64,000 nucleotides of DNA. It comes from Synanceia verrucosa. Its lineage: Eukaryota > Chordata > Actinopteri > Perciformes > Synanceiidae. Location: contig CM056567.1 of the NCBI GenBank assembly GCA_029721515.1, positions 6,585,507 through 6,649,506 of the forward strand, in the 5' to 3' direction. The notes below the pieces were generated by a model. It did not search any database and was not told the origin of the DNA. It worked only from the letters and a program-made list of their open reading frames with translations. Shown here piece after piece: positions 1 to 12,600 of this stretch. Each line of letters opens with the position of its first letter. Position 1 is the first letter of the stretch. Both the position numbers and the translations under genes were made by a program.

Positions 1-377
1 TCACTGTCACGCTGTCTTTCACTGCTCATACTTCAGACACCTTCAGGACAAGTGACACTGGCTGCTGCAGTGTTTGAAGTCAACACTGCTTTGGCATTTC
101 ACACACGAATGCTTGATATTGAGCTAGCGGGTGACTATCAGGGTGGCTGCATCAAGCTATGATGACACGTAACATGGAAACATGTTGTACGCTTGCACAC
201 ACACACTCACACACTCTTCCTTTTCGCTGTGCATCAGTGACCTTTGCAGGTTTTTTCATGTCAGCACATTCAATCTGGGCATGAGGTCAGTATAGAACAA
301 CTCGACTTCTTCTTTTTCACTATTTCTTCTTGTCTCACTCCATTCCTGTTGTTTTTTCTTTCCTCTCACCCCCTCAG
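1..377 (+). other. vps50: vps50 intron (3' part)
   Basis: Intronic sequence with a short CA run near 195-217 and a pyrimidine-rich tract (about 300-377) leading to the acceptor. Nothing else seen. Confidence 0.8.
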
Positions 378-468
378 GGCACGACTGGAAGAGCTAAGGA
401 TGTTTCTGGAAAATGAGACGTGGGAACTCTGTCCAGTCAAGTCTAACTTTAACATCGCCCAGCTTCAT
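378..468 (+). CDS. vps50: vps50 exon (first in window)
   Basis: The acceptor is ccctcag at 371-377 and the donor gtgagt at 469. The exon is 91 bp: the last base of a codon shared with the missing upstream exon, then 30 codons running ARLEELRMFLENETWELC to IAQLH. It ends in phase 0. Confidence 0.95.
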
Positions 469-3400
469 GTGAGTAAGAATCCCATCCCCGAGCCGAGAAA
501 GTGAAGCACATTAGCATTAATTAGTTCTACACTGTCACTCATCACACACTGTGAAATTTAGACAATGATATGAAACACAGGGGATCTTCCTCTGTGATTT
601 CTGCATGAATGTGCGTGCGTGCGTGCGTGTCAGCCTCCTGCCGGAGAATGAAGAGGCTGTGGAATATCACAGCCTAATGCAGATCATGTCCAACCGCTAC
701 TAAAGTATGGTATTAATGTCATGGATAAAGTCTATAACATCTCAAAGAAAATATCACTGTGCTTACAGCATTTTTACTTCACTTCATCTAGAAGCTGAGA
801 TGATCAATGGAAAGAAAGATGAGACAAATGGCGTTAATTCAAATTCAGTTTTTCCCGTTTTCATACATCATCTTTCTTTTCTCCTTAACTCTTTGAGTGC
901 CATTGACGTATTTGTATGTTATTTAAAATCGGAAGCAGGCAAAAGAGGGCGCTTTCACACAGCCTGTGAGTAATAACGGGGCTTTTGGGATTTGTAGTCC
1001 GAGTATAAAGAGACGGTATACACCACAGAGATCAAAGCAGGAAGTGGAGACGATAGAGATTAGAGAGCAAAACAGAATCTGGACAAAATTTTTTTTGATT
1101 TTGGTGAAAGTGGCCTCTACTCTACCTCTGATAAAACAAGAACAGAACTTTTTTTTTTCATGATGAAATAGAGTCTCTTCTTTCATTTGAGCTATTTAGT
1201 GTTTTCAGAGTCATAGTACAAAATATTCTGTGCCTCGTGAAAGATGACTCAAAATGGCCAAAAATGCTGACACAAGGCACTTTCTGTTTTTTAAAAAAAA
1301 GGGCAGTTTGTAAACATTGTTTTCTTTTCACAACAAAGCATAAACCTCTGTTCATGTCTGGTTTCTGTCCCATCTCCTCCAATCCAGGAGTTTAAGTTCA
1401 TGGGTCAGTGTCGCTCTCCGTCCGTTTCCCCGAGCAGACAGGCCGGGTCGTCAGACGACCCGTCTCAGGAGGAGCTGTCTCTGTTCCAGCAGTACATTCA
1501 GGAGGGAAACCCCTTTGAGATGCATGCTGAGCACAGAGAGGAGGAGACGGAGGATGTGCTCGCATCTAACGGAGTAAGTGGTACCTGCAAACACCTTCCA
1601 ACTGGTGCCTGCTTAAGCATTGGAAATCAATGTATTAGTGTGAAATGTGCATGTCCAGTCAGTCAAAAGGCAGTTGTGCTCATTTACTGTCCATCCTATC
1701 GTGCTGTCTTTCCTTATCAAATTCGTCAAATCAAAATCCTTTGATGTTATTAGTGCATACAACGCTGCTCCACATGGTGCCTGGTGCAAGGTAAAAAATA
1801 GTCAAGATTAAAAATAAAATAGAAAAAACATAATATAAAATAAAGATAGTATTCACAGTGAAAGGCACAGTTATTGCTGTGTGTGTCCACACAGATTATA
1901 TCACCAATTTATATACGCCTCATATGTATCATTCAGTTAAGTTGTTAATTTCCATCAGTCAGTTACACCCACTTCCATGTAGTTATTTTTCTACACAGTT
2001 TTGTCAGCTAATTTTGGTGCTATTGTGTTGTGTATAGTGGATACATTTAGTCCTCCAATCTATCACCAACCATTATTTCTTATAAACACATTTCCTGCTG
2101 ATTTGTCTTTTTTTGTGTTTTAAATCTAAACAAATAAAACATATTTAAAAAATATAAGCAGCACTTCACCTGAAAATAAATGTTTGCTCTTCAGTTTTGC
2201 TGGCTGGCAATCCCATGTTTTCCAGTAAAATTACTAGTTATCTGCCACTTTAGTGCCATCGATAATTTCCAGAGAAGATCTGTGATTGTTTTTCATTTTT
2301 CTTTGTATATATGCTTTGCAAACTGCATCTTCAAGCCCAGAAGATCAGCTTAGCTTGATTTAGAGTGTGGCTCTGTGTCTCTTTGTTGCTCTTTGCCTCA
2401 TACACACATTTTTGACAACATTGTTCATTGTAAAATATCAAATAATAAATCTCTGTACATAAACACTGGTACTTTCCAGCTGTGACTGAAGTGACAGAGA
2501 AAACCAACCTCATCTCTGCTTCTTTAGCGCTCAACCAGATATCTATAAAGTGGATACAGAGATTCAGAGAATATTGCCTAGTGCTGTGTATGTTATTCAC
2601 ATGTGCTCTTCCTAAGACTAGTCTGAAGTCCAGAATCAGTTAGTTATTCCAACAAGGTTTATTTGTTGGACAACACTGTATTTCGCTTTAAGAACCGGGG
2701 GAGGAATTACACAGGTGTCCTGACATCCTGACACATCACCCTTTTTTTTATAAATTGATATTTTCCCTTCCAGATTCAACATCAAAAGCAATATTGCACT
2801 CTAACATTTCAGGCTTAGAGCAGCAGCAGTTCACTCTTAAGCTTGTAATCCTCTCTGTATGGCTGTTGTGTTGCCTGAGCTTGCAGTTAAGGAAAGGAAA
2901 TATTGTCTTATTTCAGGGGAGCTTTAACCAGACTCTCCTCTGGGAGCTGAATCCATTTTCTGCTTTTACTTTCCGTCTTTTCATGGTTATTTGCTTAAAG
3001 AAGTTATAGATGAGAGTGTTATACTTTCTTTTCAGTGTTTCGATAATTGAATCACAACCTTTCAATGCCTCTTGAGTAGCCAGTTTGTGTTTGATGACAT
3101 GATTTCCCTATGGCATAATTTTCACACTTCAACTCTTCCTTCTCTTTCACAGCACGTTATAACAGTGTTTGACTTGCTACTCATTTGTCTTGTCTTCTCA
3201 CTGTCCCTCTGACCATATTTTACTGACTTCTATGTGATCTTTTTCTTCCCCAATTCAAGTATGAGTCAGACGAGCTGGAGAAGAGTGTGTACCAAGATTA
3301 CGACAGTGACAGTGACGTCCCTGAGGAGCTGAAGCAGGACTATGTTGACGAGCAGACGGGGGATGTCCCCTTCAAGAGGTCAGTTCCAAGTCAAATAGTT

Positions 3401-6400
3401 TTACACCAGTGTGAAGACACACAGCTCCGAGTGTGACATGAAGTTATGTGGTATGTCCAGGTGTCCATCATTTAGACTTCTTGCTCACAGATTCAAAATA
3501 ATATTATATGATGAAGATTTTTTTTAAGAGGTTCTGAAAGGACATGAATTCATGCATTATTCCTCTTTTTATGCGTTTAGAAGTGATAATTTCAGCTCCC
3601 CTCTGCCTGACCCTGCTAAGTAGGCAGCTCCTGCTTGTAGAAGGCTTTTTGTCTACACATGAAAAAAAATCGTTCTTCTCACCCCTGCCCACGTGATTGG
3701 TGACTATTGAAAGATTAATTACTGTTTAATAAATGCAGAGGCGATCACACTGCTCTGCACTTTGTGTAAAATGAAGCATTTTCATTTGAACGAGAAATTT
3801 AAATTGAGGAACATACTTTTTTTAATTTCCTAGTCATCTTGTGTTGAATTCTAAGGGTGATGTTATCAATGTAAATAATTATAGCTGCATTTGTTAATGT
3901 CTTTCTCGCTTTTGATGCAGTATAATGGAGTTTTAAATTTTATGAGCCTCCTTGTTCGGTTTATAATGACTTTACTGTCAGTAAACCGACTGCATGTGTA
4001 CGTGGTGGACTGAATCATTAAGAAGCTAGGATTGTGAGCGCATGTTTGTTGTTGCACATCTTAGAGCTGACATCATGCAAATTATTCATTACTTATTCAG
4101 TAGTTCTTGATTACATGAGCCTTTTTTTAATAATGATCATATAATGTACAATGACTTATTAATGGGATTGGATGTTTTTGTTCAGTTGCTTCACAGATCC
4201 GACTTACCTGATTTTATTGCTTTCCTGTTCCATGTGTATTAGCTTCACATTAGCCTATAGTCCCTAAAATGCTAATTTCCTGTTCTTATGGGCAGGCATG
4301 GTTAATTATTGAATGGTTCGCATGGTCACATCCAGAAATTAGACGGCCCATGTAATGATTGCAGGACATTATGGCTCAATGAGCAGTGTCAGGGGTCTGG
4401 TACTCCAGGATCACCAGTTCAGAAACTTCACCACTGGGGTCCTGCATTGTCTAATGGGTTTTGATTGATCAATTAGAGGACTCTGACCCGCTCTAAGGTT
4501 TTTGAACCTGGCCGATCGTTGCGGAGGATTAGTGATGTTAACATATATTACCAAGTTGCTCCTCGTCTCATCACTCTGCTCTACTTTCGGTTTCTTCTCC
4601 ACATCCTGTGCGCATCATCAGTGCGTCCCGAGAGACCATAAGAAGCAAGAAAAAGTCAGATTACAACCTGAATAAAACGAATGCACCGATCCTCACCAAC
4701 ACCACCCTCAACGTAATCCGGCTTGTTGGTGAGTCACACACACACACACTGAACACACTCTACCACTTAGCTCTCCTTAAGAAGGGCCCAGGCTCAGCCA
4801 CAGCGGGCGTCCTCTAGCCTGCTGAGGTTTCTATTTATTCATCCATGAAGCCAGCAGCTCAATGTGATCAGAGCTCTCTGCTGGTCTCTGCTGCTACCTG
4901 TGTGACTGAGCTGCACCAATAATTATTAGCCTTCAACCTGAGCTCTGACCTGTCGTTTCTAAAGAGGGGCTTACACGTCTTTGTGACGTGGCTTTGAAGA
5001 CGTGTGGGCCTTTGCCTCTCAAAGCGTGCCCCTTGGCGACTTGACCTTCATGATGTGATTTTCATGTGTGAAAAGGAATTATAGTCACCTGTTACCTTCT
5101 GCTATATGAATTCATTTAATAACTCAGGCTGCTACAGATCCACTTTCACTATTCACGTTTCATATAAAACCAAATCTAGTCCATCTTCAGAGTTATTGCA
5201 GAATCGTGCACACAGTTTTTCCTTTGTCTTTTCTTCTGTAATATTGATGAAGCGCTGTGTGGCAAAACTTAAAGTGGCAAACTGATTGAAAAGTCAAAGT
5301 TTGATTCCAAGCAGTCACTTCTAATTCAGTCTGTGCGGCTCCTTGGAGTTTCTCCCTCACTTCTTGGGGTGCAGAATTCATGAAAGAGAGAGTGAAAAAT
5401 GAGTGTGAGAGAAATAGTGCCGTCTCAGTGGCAAAGCCAGCTAGATTGAGTATATTTCTTTTTTTTCTCCCCTCTATTCATCAGTTCTGAGTCAATGGTA
5501 ACCTTGTTACACCCCTGTACCTGTGTACTTATTGCTTTTATTACCTTCCTGCTAAATTGGTTCCCTGCCCTTGAGTGTATGCAAATGCAATGTTTTCCTG
5601 CTGAAGTTCTTCCCTGAAGGATGCACTTCCACCATGAGTAACTTCCTGCAGTTTAACTCTTTTAATCTACTGTGAGAAGTACTTAAGAACAGAAGCAATT
5701 CGTTTGTGGTAAACTGATACTGGATTAAAAACAACACTTATGTGTGTCCACTGTGACACATAAAGCTTCTCTAAAAAACTTTGTTTATATTCATCTCTAA
5801 CAGGAAAGTACATGCAGATGATGAACATTCTGAAGCCCATCGCCTTCGACGTCATCCACTGTGTGTCACAGCTTTTCGACTACTACCTGTACGCTGTATA
5901 CACCTTCTTTGGACGCAATGATATGGTACAGTATTTTTTAATCACTATGTACTGCACACTGACCCATGTAAGGAAGCATTTTATTATTTGATGTGCATCA
6001 GTTAACATTTGTGTCTGTTTTAAAACTCAGAACAAATAAAATCTGTTATCATTATTATTATTATTATAAAAACTTTATCCTGATGCCCCCCCCACACACA
6101 CACACACTTCCTGTCATCTCTCTACTGTCTTTTTTTAAGTCAAAGGAGCTTGAAAATATTAATTAAAAACAATAGCCCCCCCACAGTGCTCCCACTGTTA
6201 TATAATATTATCTTTTCTCATTGTTCTTGGTCTCAGCACAAATTTAAGTTGAATGATGAGGTTACAGTTTCCCCCGACGTGTCTAGAGATTATCATGTCA
6301 TTTACTGTGCCTCACAAAAAAGGATTACAGCATTTGTGTCAGTATCACCCTCAGGGAAGTGATAATGATGGCAACAAAATGACTTGTGTCCCATGGAGGT

Positions 6401-8661
6401 GGAGGGAATAAAGAGGATGATTGCTCCGCTGGGGCCTCTCCACTACACGTTATTGGCATCTTTGTGTGTGTGATGAGGAGATGAGGGAAGGTGAAACACT
6501 GGTTGTGGAATGACATCTTGTTCTCCTGTGTCTTAATCTGACCACTAAAGGTTAATGTACAGTCTGTGAGTGTTTCTGTCACATCCTCTCTGTCTTGCTT
6601 TAACTCTTTATCGCTCTCTACCTTGCTGTAAACTCTCTTTGCCTTCTTTGCACTGTGTCATTTTTTTCTGTGCCTTGCCATACTTCTCTCTTCATCTTTT
6701 GTGCCACAGTATTCTTAATCTCACATGCTCTGCTGCTCACACATAGCGTCGCTTGTCTTTCCTCACTTCTTTTTCCCCTCTCACTGTTTCCATGCTGCTC
6801 TTTGTCGGGTATATATCTGTGAAACTCTCACTTTCTCTTTTTCCTTTCCTAGTCCTCATTAAATGTGATAGCATGAAATGTTCCATTTCAATAATAGTCA
6901 TACTCAAAGAGGCAGCTAAGGTAAAATGCTAATGCCCCTATGAATCTTTAAAAAGCTTATACAGTATTGTTATGCACATATGCTGGTATTTTGACCTGGG
7001 CTTCGCTCTCTCTACACTACTGGAATCAAGATGGAGCTGCTTGACTTTTCCACTTTAGGAGTAATGGTTGACATTAATATTCAAAAGGGTAAATACCCCA
7101 TTAACTGTGTATATTGACCCTGTCAAGCTGCACCATTGACTCTGTCACACGTATGCTAAAGATGCATTATGTTCTCCATCACCACTAATAATCAGGCTTT
7201 CAGTGAGAATGAGAGAGGCAGAGTTACAGTTTGGAAAAGTGATAAATGTTTCAAAATGAAGAAGGGTTTGCTCCATGGGAATAACCTGGATATTTTACCA
7301 GAGTGTCTATTCTATGAAGGCACAGAAGACAGAGAGTCAGAGGTGGAGGGAACCTAAAGATTACAATATGCTGGCAGAAAAAAAAAACAGGATGAGAGCA
7401 GCTAGATGCCAAAACTGAAGTAGGAAAGATGAGTTGAGCTAGAGCTGCACAGTGAGAGTGCAGAAGAAAGCATCTGCCGCTTGAATAGATCAATTCTGTG
7501 AAAATTGTGCAATAATGCAACAGAAACGGTTATTTTTCATTCTCGACCCCCGACTCCCTGACAGCTACTCACAGAGGATGATATTCATCTTGCACCCACA
7601 TGCCCAAGTCGAAGAGTTTGCGCCTGTAATGCAGAATAAAATAACCCCCCAGTAATTGCTTCTTATCTTCTTTGGATAACTGCGAACCAGGCTGAATTAA
7701 GACTCTAATCAAAGATCCTCGTTCTTCGCTGGTTCTTCACAAGTCAGCTTATAGTTATAAAAGAAACAATAGGAGGCTATTTATTTCAATTTGAATGAGG
7801 GAGAGGTAATTAAAGGGGTGCTCCAGCAATCCAATACTCCCATTTCCTTGCAGTTAGAGGGCTTTAAAGAAACAGATTTAAAAAAAAAAAAAAAAAAGAA
7901 CGGCCAAAATCAAAGCAGCAGAGGCAGAGATATCCTGACTTTAAGTATCTAGTGTAGGTCAAAATGATCCAAGAACTTTTCAACTAAAAACCCTTTTAAT
8001 GTGAGGCAAGAATTAAATGCAGATGTGTACTCACGTCATTACCATCTAATTCGTTTCCTTTGTTTGCTTCTCTCTTCTGTAATTTTTCCACAACAGTGTT
8101 GTTTTGTTTTTAATTTGAGACTTTGCTTCTTGTTTGTCCTTTCTGCTGCCCATTCATCGTCTGTAGCCCGTCCCAAGCCCGTCTTTGCCAGCTCAGGGTG
8201 GCAGAGACATGGGCCCTGTCAGGGTGCTGGGCCCTGCTTGCTTGGTAAGAGTAGATGTCTGGAAGCATTATGACTAATTGGACAAAGGTTGCCCCCACCT
8301 TGCGAGTCCAAATAAAATGCTAGTCAGCGCTTGTGGTGTGCGTGATTTGAAAACCTTAAGGTTTGCGTGATTTGCTTCCTTAACTGACATCAAGCACACC
8401 TGAAAGTGATTTCAGAAGCATTTAGATGTCTGGTTTGATGTGCTTTCCTCCTTCTCCACTCTCCTCTTCTACCTCTCCTTTGTCATCTGCTGTAACCGGT
8501 GTCATTGTGTGATTCTGATGTCTGTTCCTCCCGGTTACTCCTCCCTTTTTTTATTAGACTCGACTAGAAGCAGAAAGTAAAGATTCTCTTGTCTGCAGCT
8601 ACGTGAGATGAAAGCAGATGTGTATGTGTGTGTTTCTACAGAGGAAAGTGTTTGAGAAACT

Positions 8662-8703
<42 letters not shown>

Positions 8704-9654
8704 ATCCTACAGTATGAGTCATCCAGTCTGGGCCTTATCAGCAGCAGACTTAGAACCACACTGAACCGGATCCAGGAGAGCCTCATTGACATGGTAAGAC
8801 TGTACTCTGTCTCTCTACCCTCTTTCTCTTTCTTTCTCGTTACCTCATATTCTGTCTCATTTTCTGACACAAACATGCTCTCTCCTCTCTCCTCTTTATG
8901 CCTGTATTTTTTATTTTGCACATCCACTCTAATCCATCTCGACCATATGTCTGATCTCGCAACCCATATCGCCACAAAATGCATTATGGGTCATCATTAT
9001 CTGGCCACTGGTAACTGGCACATGCACACACCTCACACTTTTTAAGTAGCCCCACCAGGGTGGATGTGTGTTATTCCATTAGTGACAATTAGTCTGGTGC
9101 AGACAACGCTCGATGCACTTTTTGTCTGATAGTGTGTTTTTCTACAGTCTCTCTCCTCTGTTACATGATGAAGCACATGTCATCTCTCACTTCTCTCTAT
9201 ATCAGAGAGGCTTTTTGGGTGGTGTTCAAAGATACTTGGACTTTAGGCTGACCCTGTTCTGTGATACTACTGAAGTTTTTGTCCCCTGATGGCGAATATG
9301 AAATTCTGTTGATTAATTTGGCTCATTTTTTCTTTGTTTTTAGTGAGAGAAACCAAGGCATGTGACACGGCTTGAGTGTAATTACGGTTGAAGAGTTAAT
9401 AAATGGTTCATTGGACTCATATTTTAGTCATTCTAACTGGAATTCAAATCTCAATAACAAGACTTTTTATTCATTTTTTTCATTTTTAAAATGTAGTTGG
9501 ATATTTACATATGTCTCTTATGTACATTGTTATTATTCAGAAGTGCTTTGTTCACAAACTTTAGAAACCAGACAGGGTCAGCCCAGCTTGTAATTCAGCC
9601 CAGAGCATATTGGAAAATCTAGAGGCTAATGTAATGCATAGCTTATGCATAGCT

Positions 9655-9692
<38 letters not shown>

Positions 9693-12600
9693 CATATGTC
9701 ATAAAGTGTGACTTACAATACAATACTCTGAAAATGAACAGATATGCATTCTTTTCCCATGGTGAGATCTTGTACAATGTTGATTTGTTTTTCATTTTCT
9801 GGGAACCTGTGGGGCTTTCTGTCTCTCTCTCAGGTATCCTTTTTAATTTCATCTGTGTGTCCACGTACCACGCTGCAGGACAAACTATTAAATGTGCCAA
9901 TTAGTGTTTTTCTTTTTGGCTCTAAAGCATTATTGGAACTTTAGGTGAACAGCTGGAACTTGATCACTGATTTGGACTGTGATTAGTGACTGTCAGTGCC
10001 AATAACAAGCTGTCAAGGAAAGCATGAACAGCAGTCTCATCTTTGATGTACAGTACATCCCATCAGAATGTGAAGTGGAGTGACCGGAGGGAACGTTTTC
10101 CAACCAGCATCACTTTTGTGTGCAGATATAATCAGCAGTATTCCACAGTAGGGAGCAAACAGCATCCAAAACATCTTTATAAAACAGTATGTGACAGCAC
10201 AGAATAACGCTGTGATAACAGTGCTGGCTACTCTGCTGTGATGTTCATAGCTTTTTACATTTCAGGGTCGGACTGAAGCTAAACGGAAATAAAGCAGGAA
10301 GAGAAGAGAACGATGAATTATCCAAACTTTAAATTGTAGCAAGCAGTGTACTACAGCGTCATGTTTTCTTCCCTCCGGGGGAAAATATAGCAACATTTAC
10401 GACCCAATTATTTTGTGGCCATTTTCAAATGTCGGAGGAGCTCGGTGCTCAGCTGTGGAGAAGATGTTTATCCTCTGAACTGTTCAAGTGAACATAAATG
10501 GACAGACTGAGTGCAGGAGCAGGACAGAGATGTGGGTTTTTGTGAGTGAGAGTGAATACGAGCATAATAATCATATCACCCTGTGGCCACCGCAGACGAT
10601 ATCAGATCTTTCTAAAACCACCTCAGATGGGGGGAAACTGACTCTATCTTTGTAATTAAACCTATCCGCTCTCTGATGTATTGCCAAATGCTTTTAGTCG
10701 GTTCTTTCTCGTATGTGAAGCTATTTTAGCTCATCTCAATAAATCATTCAGTGTTGGAGAAAAACGTACATAGCAATCCCTTTTTCTTTTTTCATCTCCA
10801 TCTCACTCCGTTTTGCCCTTCTGTGTTTCACAGTTACACCCATATTTCCACGGCTAATGGTTATTGTCATTTATAACAATTAACATCCAGTTTCCATTTG
10901 GATTATAAATCTCTATTTTCTAACCACTTGCAAGTCTGGAGCCCTGGCCTGAGTCTATTCTGTCCTTGTGAAGGTAGTATCAGGCTAGAGCTAGAGTTAG
11001 ATTTGATTTGATTTGATATCACATGAAAGATGAAAACCCAAGGTACCTGATTTGTTATTTTCGCCTTTTGGGACAAATGATAAATAATGTGATTTTAAAA
11101 GAGGTTCCTTGACCTCAAGATATGCGAATAATAATAGGTTCTATGGTTACCAACAATTCTTCCCTTTACAGACAGGCCCCCTTAATCTTAATTGTATGCA
11201 GTTGTATCCTGAGGGCGGTGCCGTGTATCAGGACCAATACACACAGCAAGACTGGTGACAGAGTGGTTTGATGAACATGAAAGTGAAGTTGAACATCTCC
11301 CATGGCCTGCACAGTCACCATATCTAAATATTATTGAGCCACTTTGGGGTGTTTTGGAGGAGCGAGCCAGGAAACATTTTCTTCCACCAGCATTGGTGCA
11401 GAATAGTGACCAGGTCACTATTCTGCAAGAAGAATGGCTCAAAGTCCCTCTGGCCACTGTGCAGGACTTGTAGCTGTCATTCACAAGATGAACTGATGCT
11501 GTATTGGCTGCAAAAGGAGGCCCTACACCATACTAATGAATTATTGTGGTCTAAAACCAGGCTTTTCAGTTTCATTGTCCAACCCCTGTATATACAACTG
11601 TGTTTTTTCACCTATCGTAAAAAATTGTTTTTAAATATTTCTAAAAAGCAGAGGGGTAAAAAGCGGAGACTCTGATCCCATGAGTCCACTTAGATTCATG
11701 TTTGATGCTGTGTAAAATAACCTGTTGTGACCCTCATTAGATTAATGGTTTTCTTTTGTAGATTGACAATCAGGGTGTGTGAGCAGTTTCCATAAAAGAA
11801 GGGAAAATATGGATTATTGATGATGTTTATCGATTTGTGAGTGGGGAAAAAAAAAGTCAAATTTAGCACCAAATCTGTGTAAAAAATGGTATCAGCCCCC
11901 AAATTACTGCATATGGCCATCACAATCTCCTATAAGTCATTATTATTATTTTAATTAGCTCTCAAATTAACTTCCCAGCTGTCACATGTCCTCCTCTTCT
12001 ATGTCATTCATACTGCTGACTTCTTATCAACATAGGTGTCACACTCCAAAGAGAGAATGAATTCACGTCAAGTACACAAACACACTCACCACCACCACCC
12101 TCCTCCCGCCCGCACACAAATCCACACCTCATTTGTAAACAGATTATAAAGTTAATTGCACACTGCATTTCAATCGAGCAGCCGAATCCTTGTGGTTTTG
12201 TTCCCCTGATTTACCGTCGCTACTGTTTGTGTCTAAAACCAATGTGCTGGTAATGACTCTGAGTCCCAGATGAATGCCAGCGAGATTCCATCTCATCTCG
12301 TCTCAGGTACAGAGTGACTTCAGCTTAAATTGGGAGCTCCGCGGGGAAAAGTAAAAGATCATCGCCCCCCGTTTATGTTCTCTTTCTCCGCCTCCGTTAT
12401 TCTTGATTACCTCTGAAAAAACCCGTTGCTTCTCTGGGTTTGACAGTTTTCATTCATTCCCTTTTGACTTTGAATATTTCAGTGAGAGTGTTTGGAAGGT
12501 TGTGAGGTTGGGGAGAAACTTATGATAGCGACAGAGACGTAATTGTCTTGTTCACATATTCGCTCCCTGCAAAACACTTCTTACATAATGTTTAATCACG

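Noticed and set aside
8535..9045. Open frames of 149 and 125 codons on opposite strands
   Set aside because: They run through the TG repeat and across vps50 exon 8713-8793 and its donor; they are shadows.
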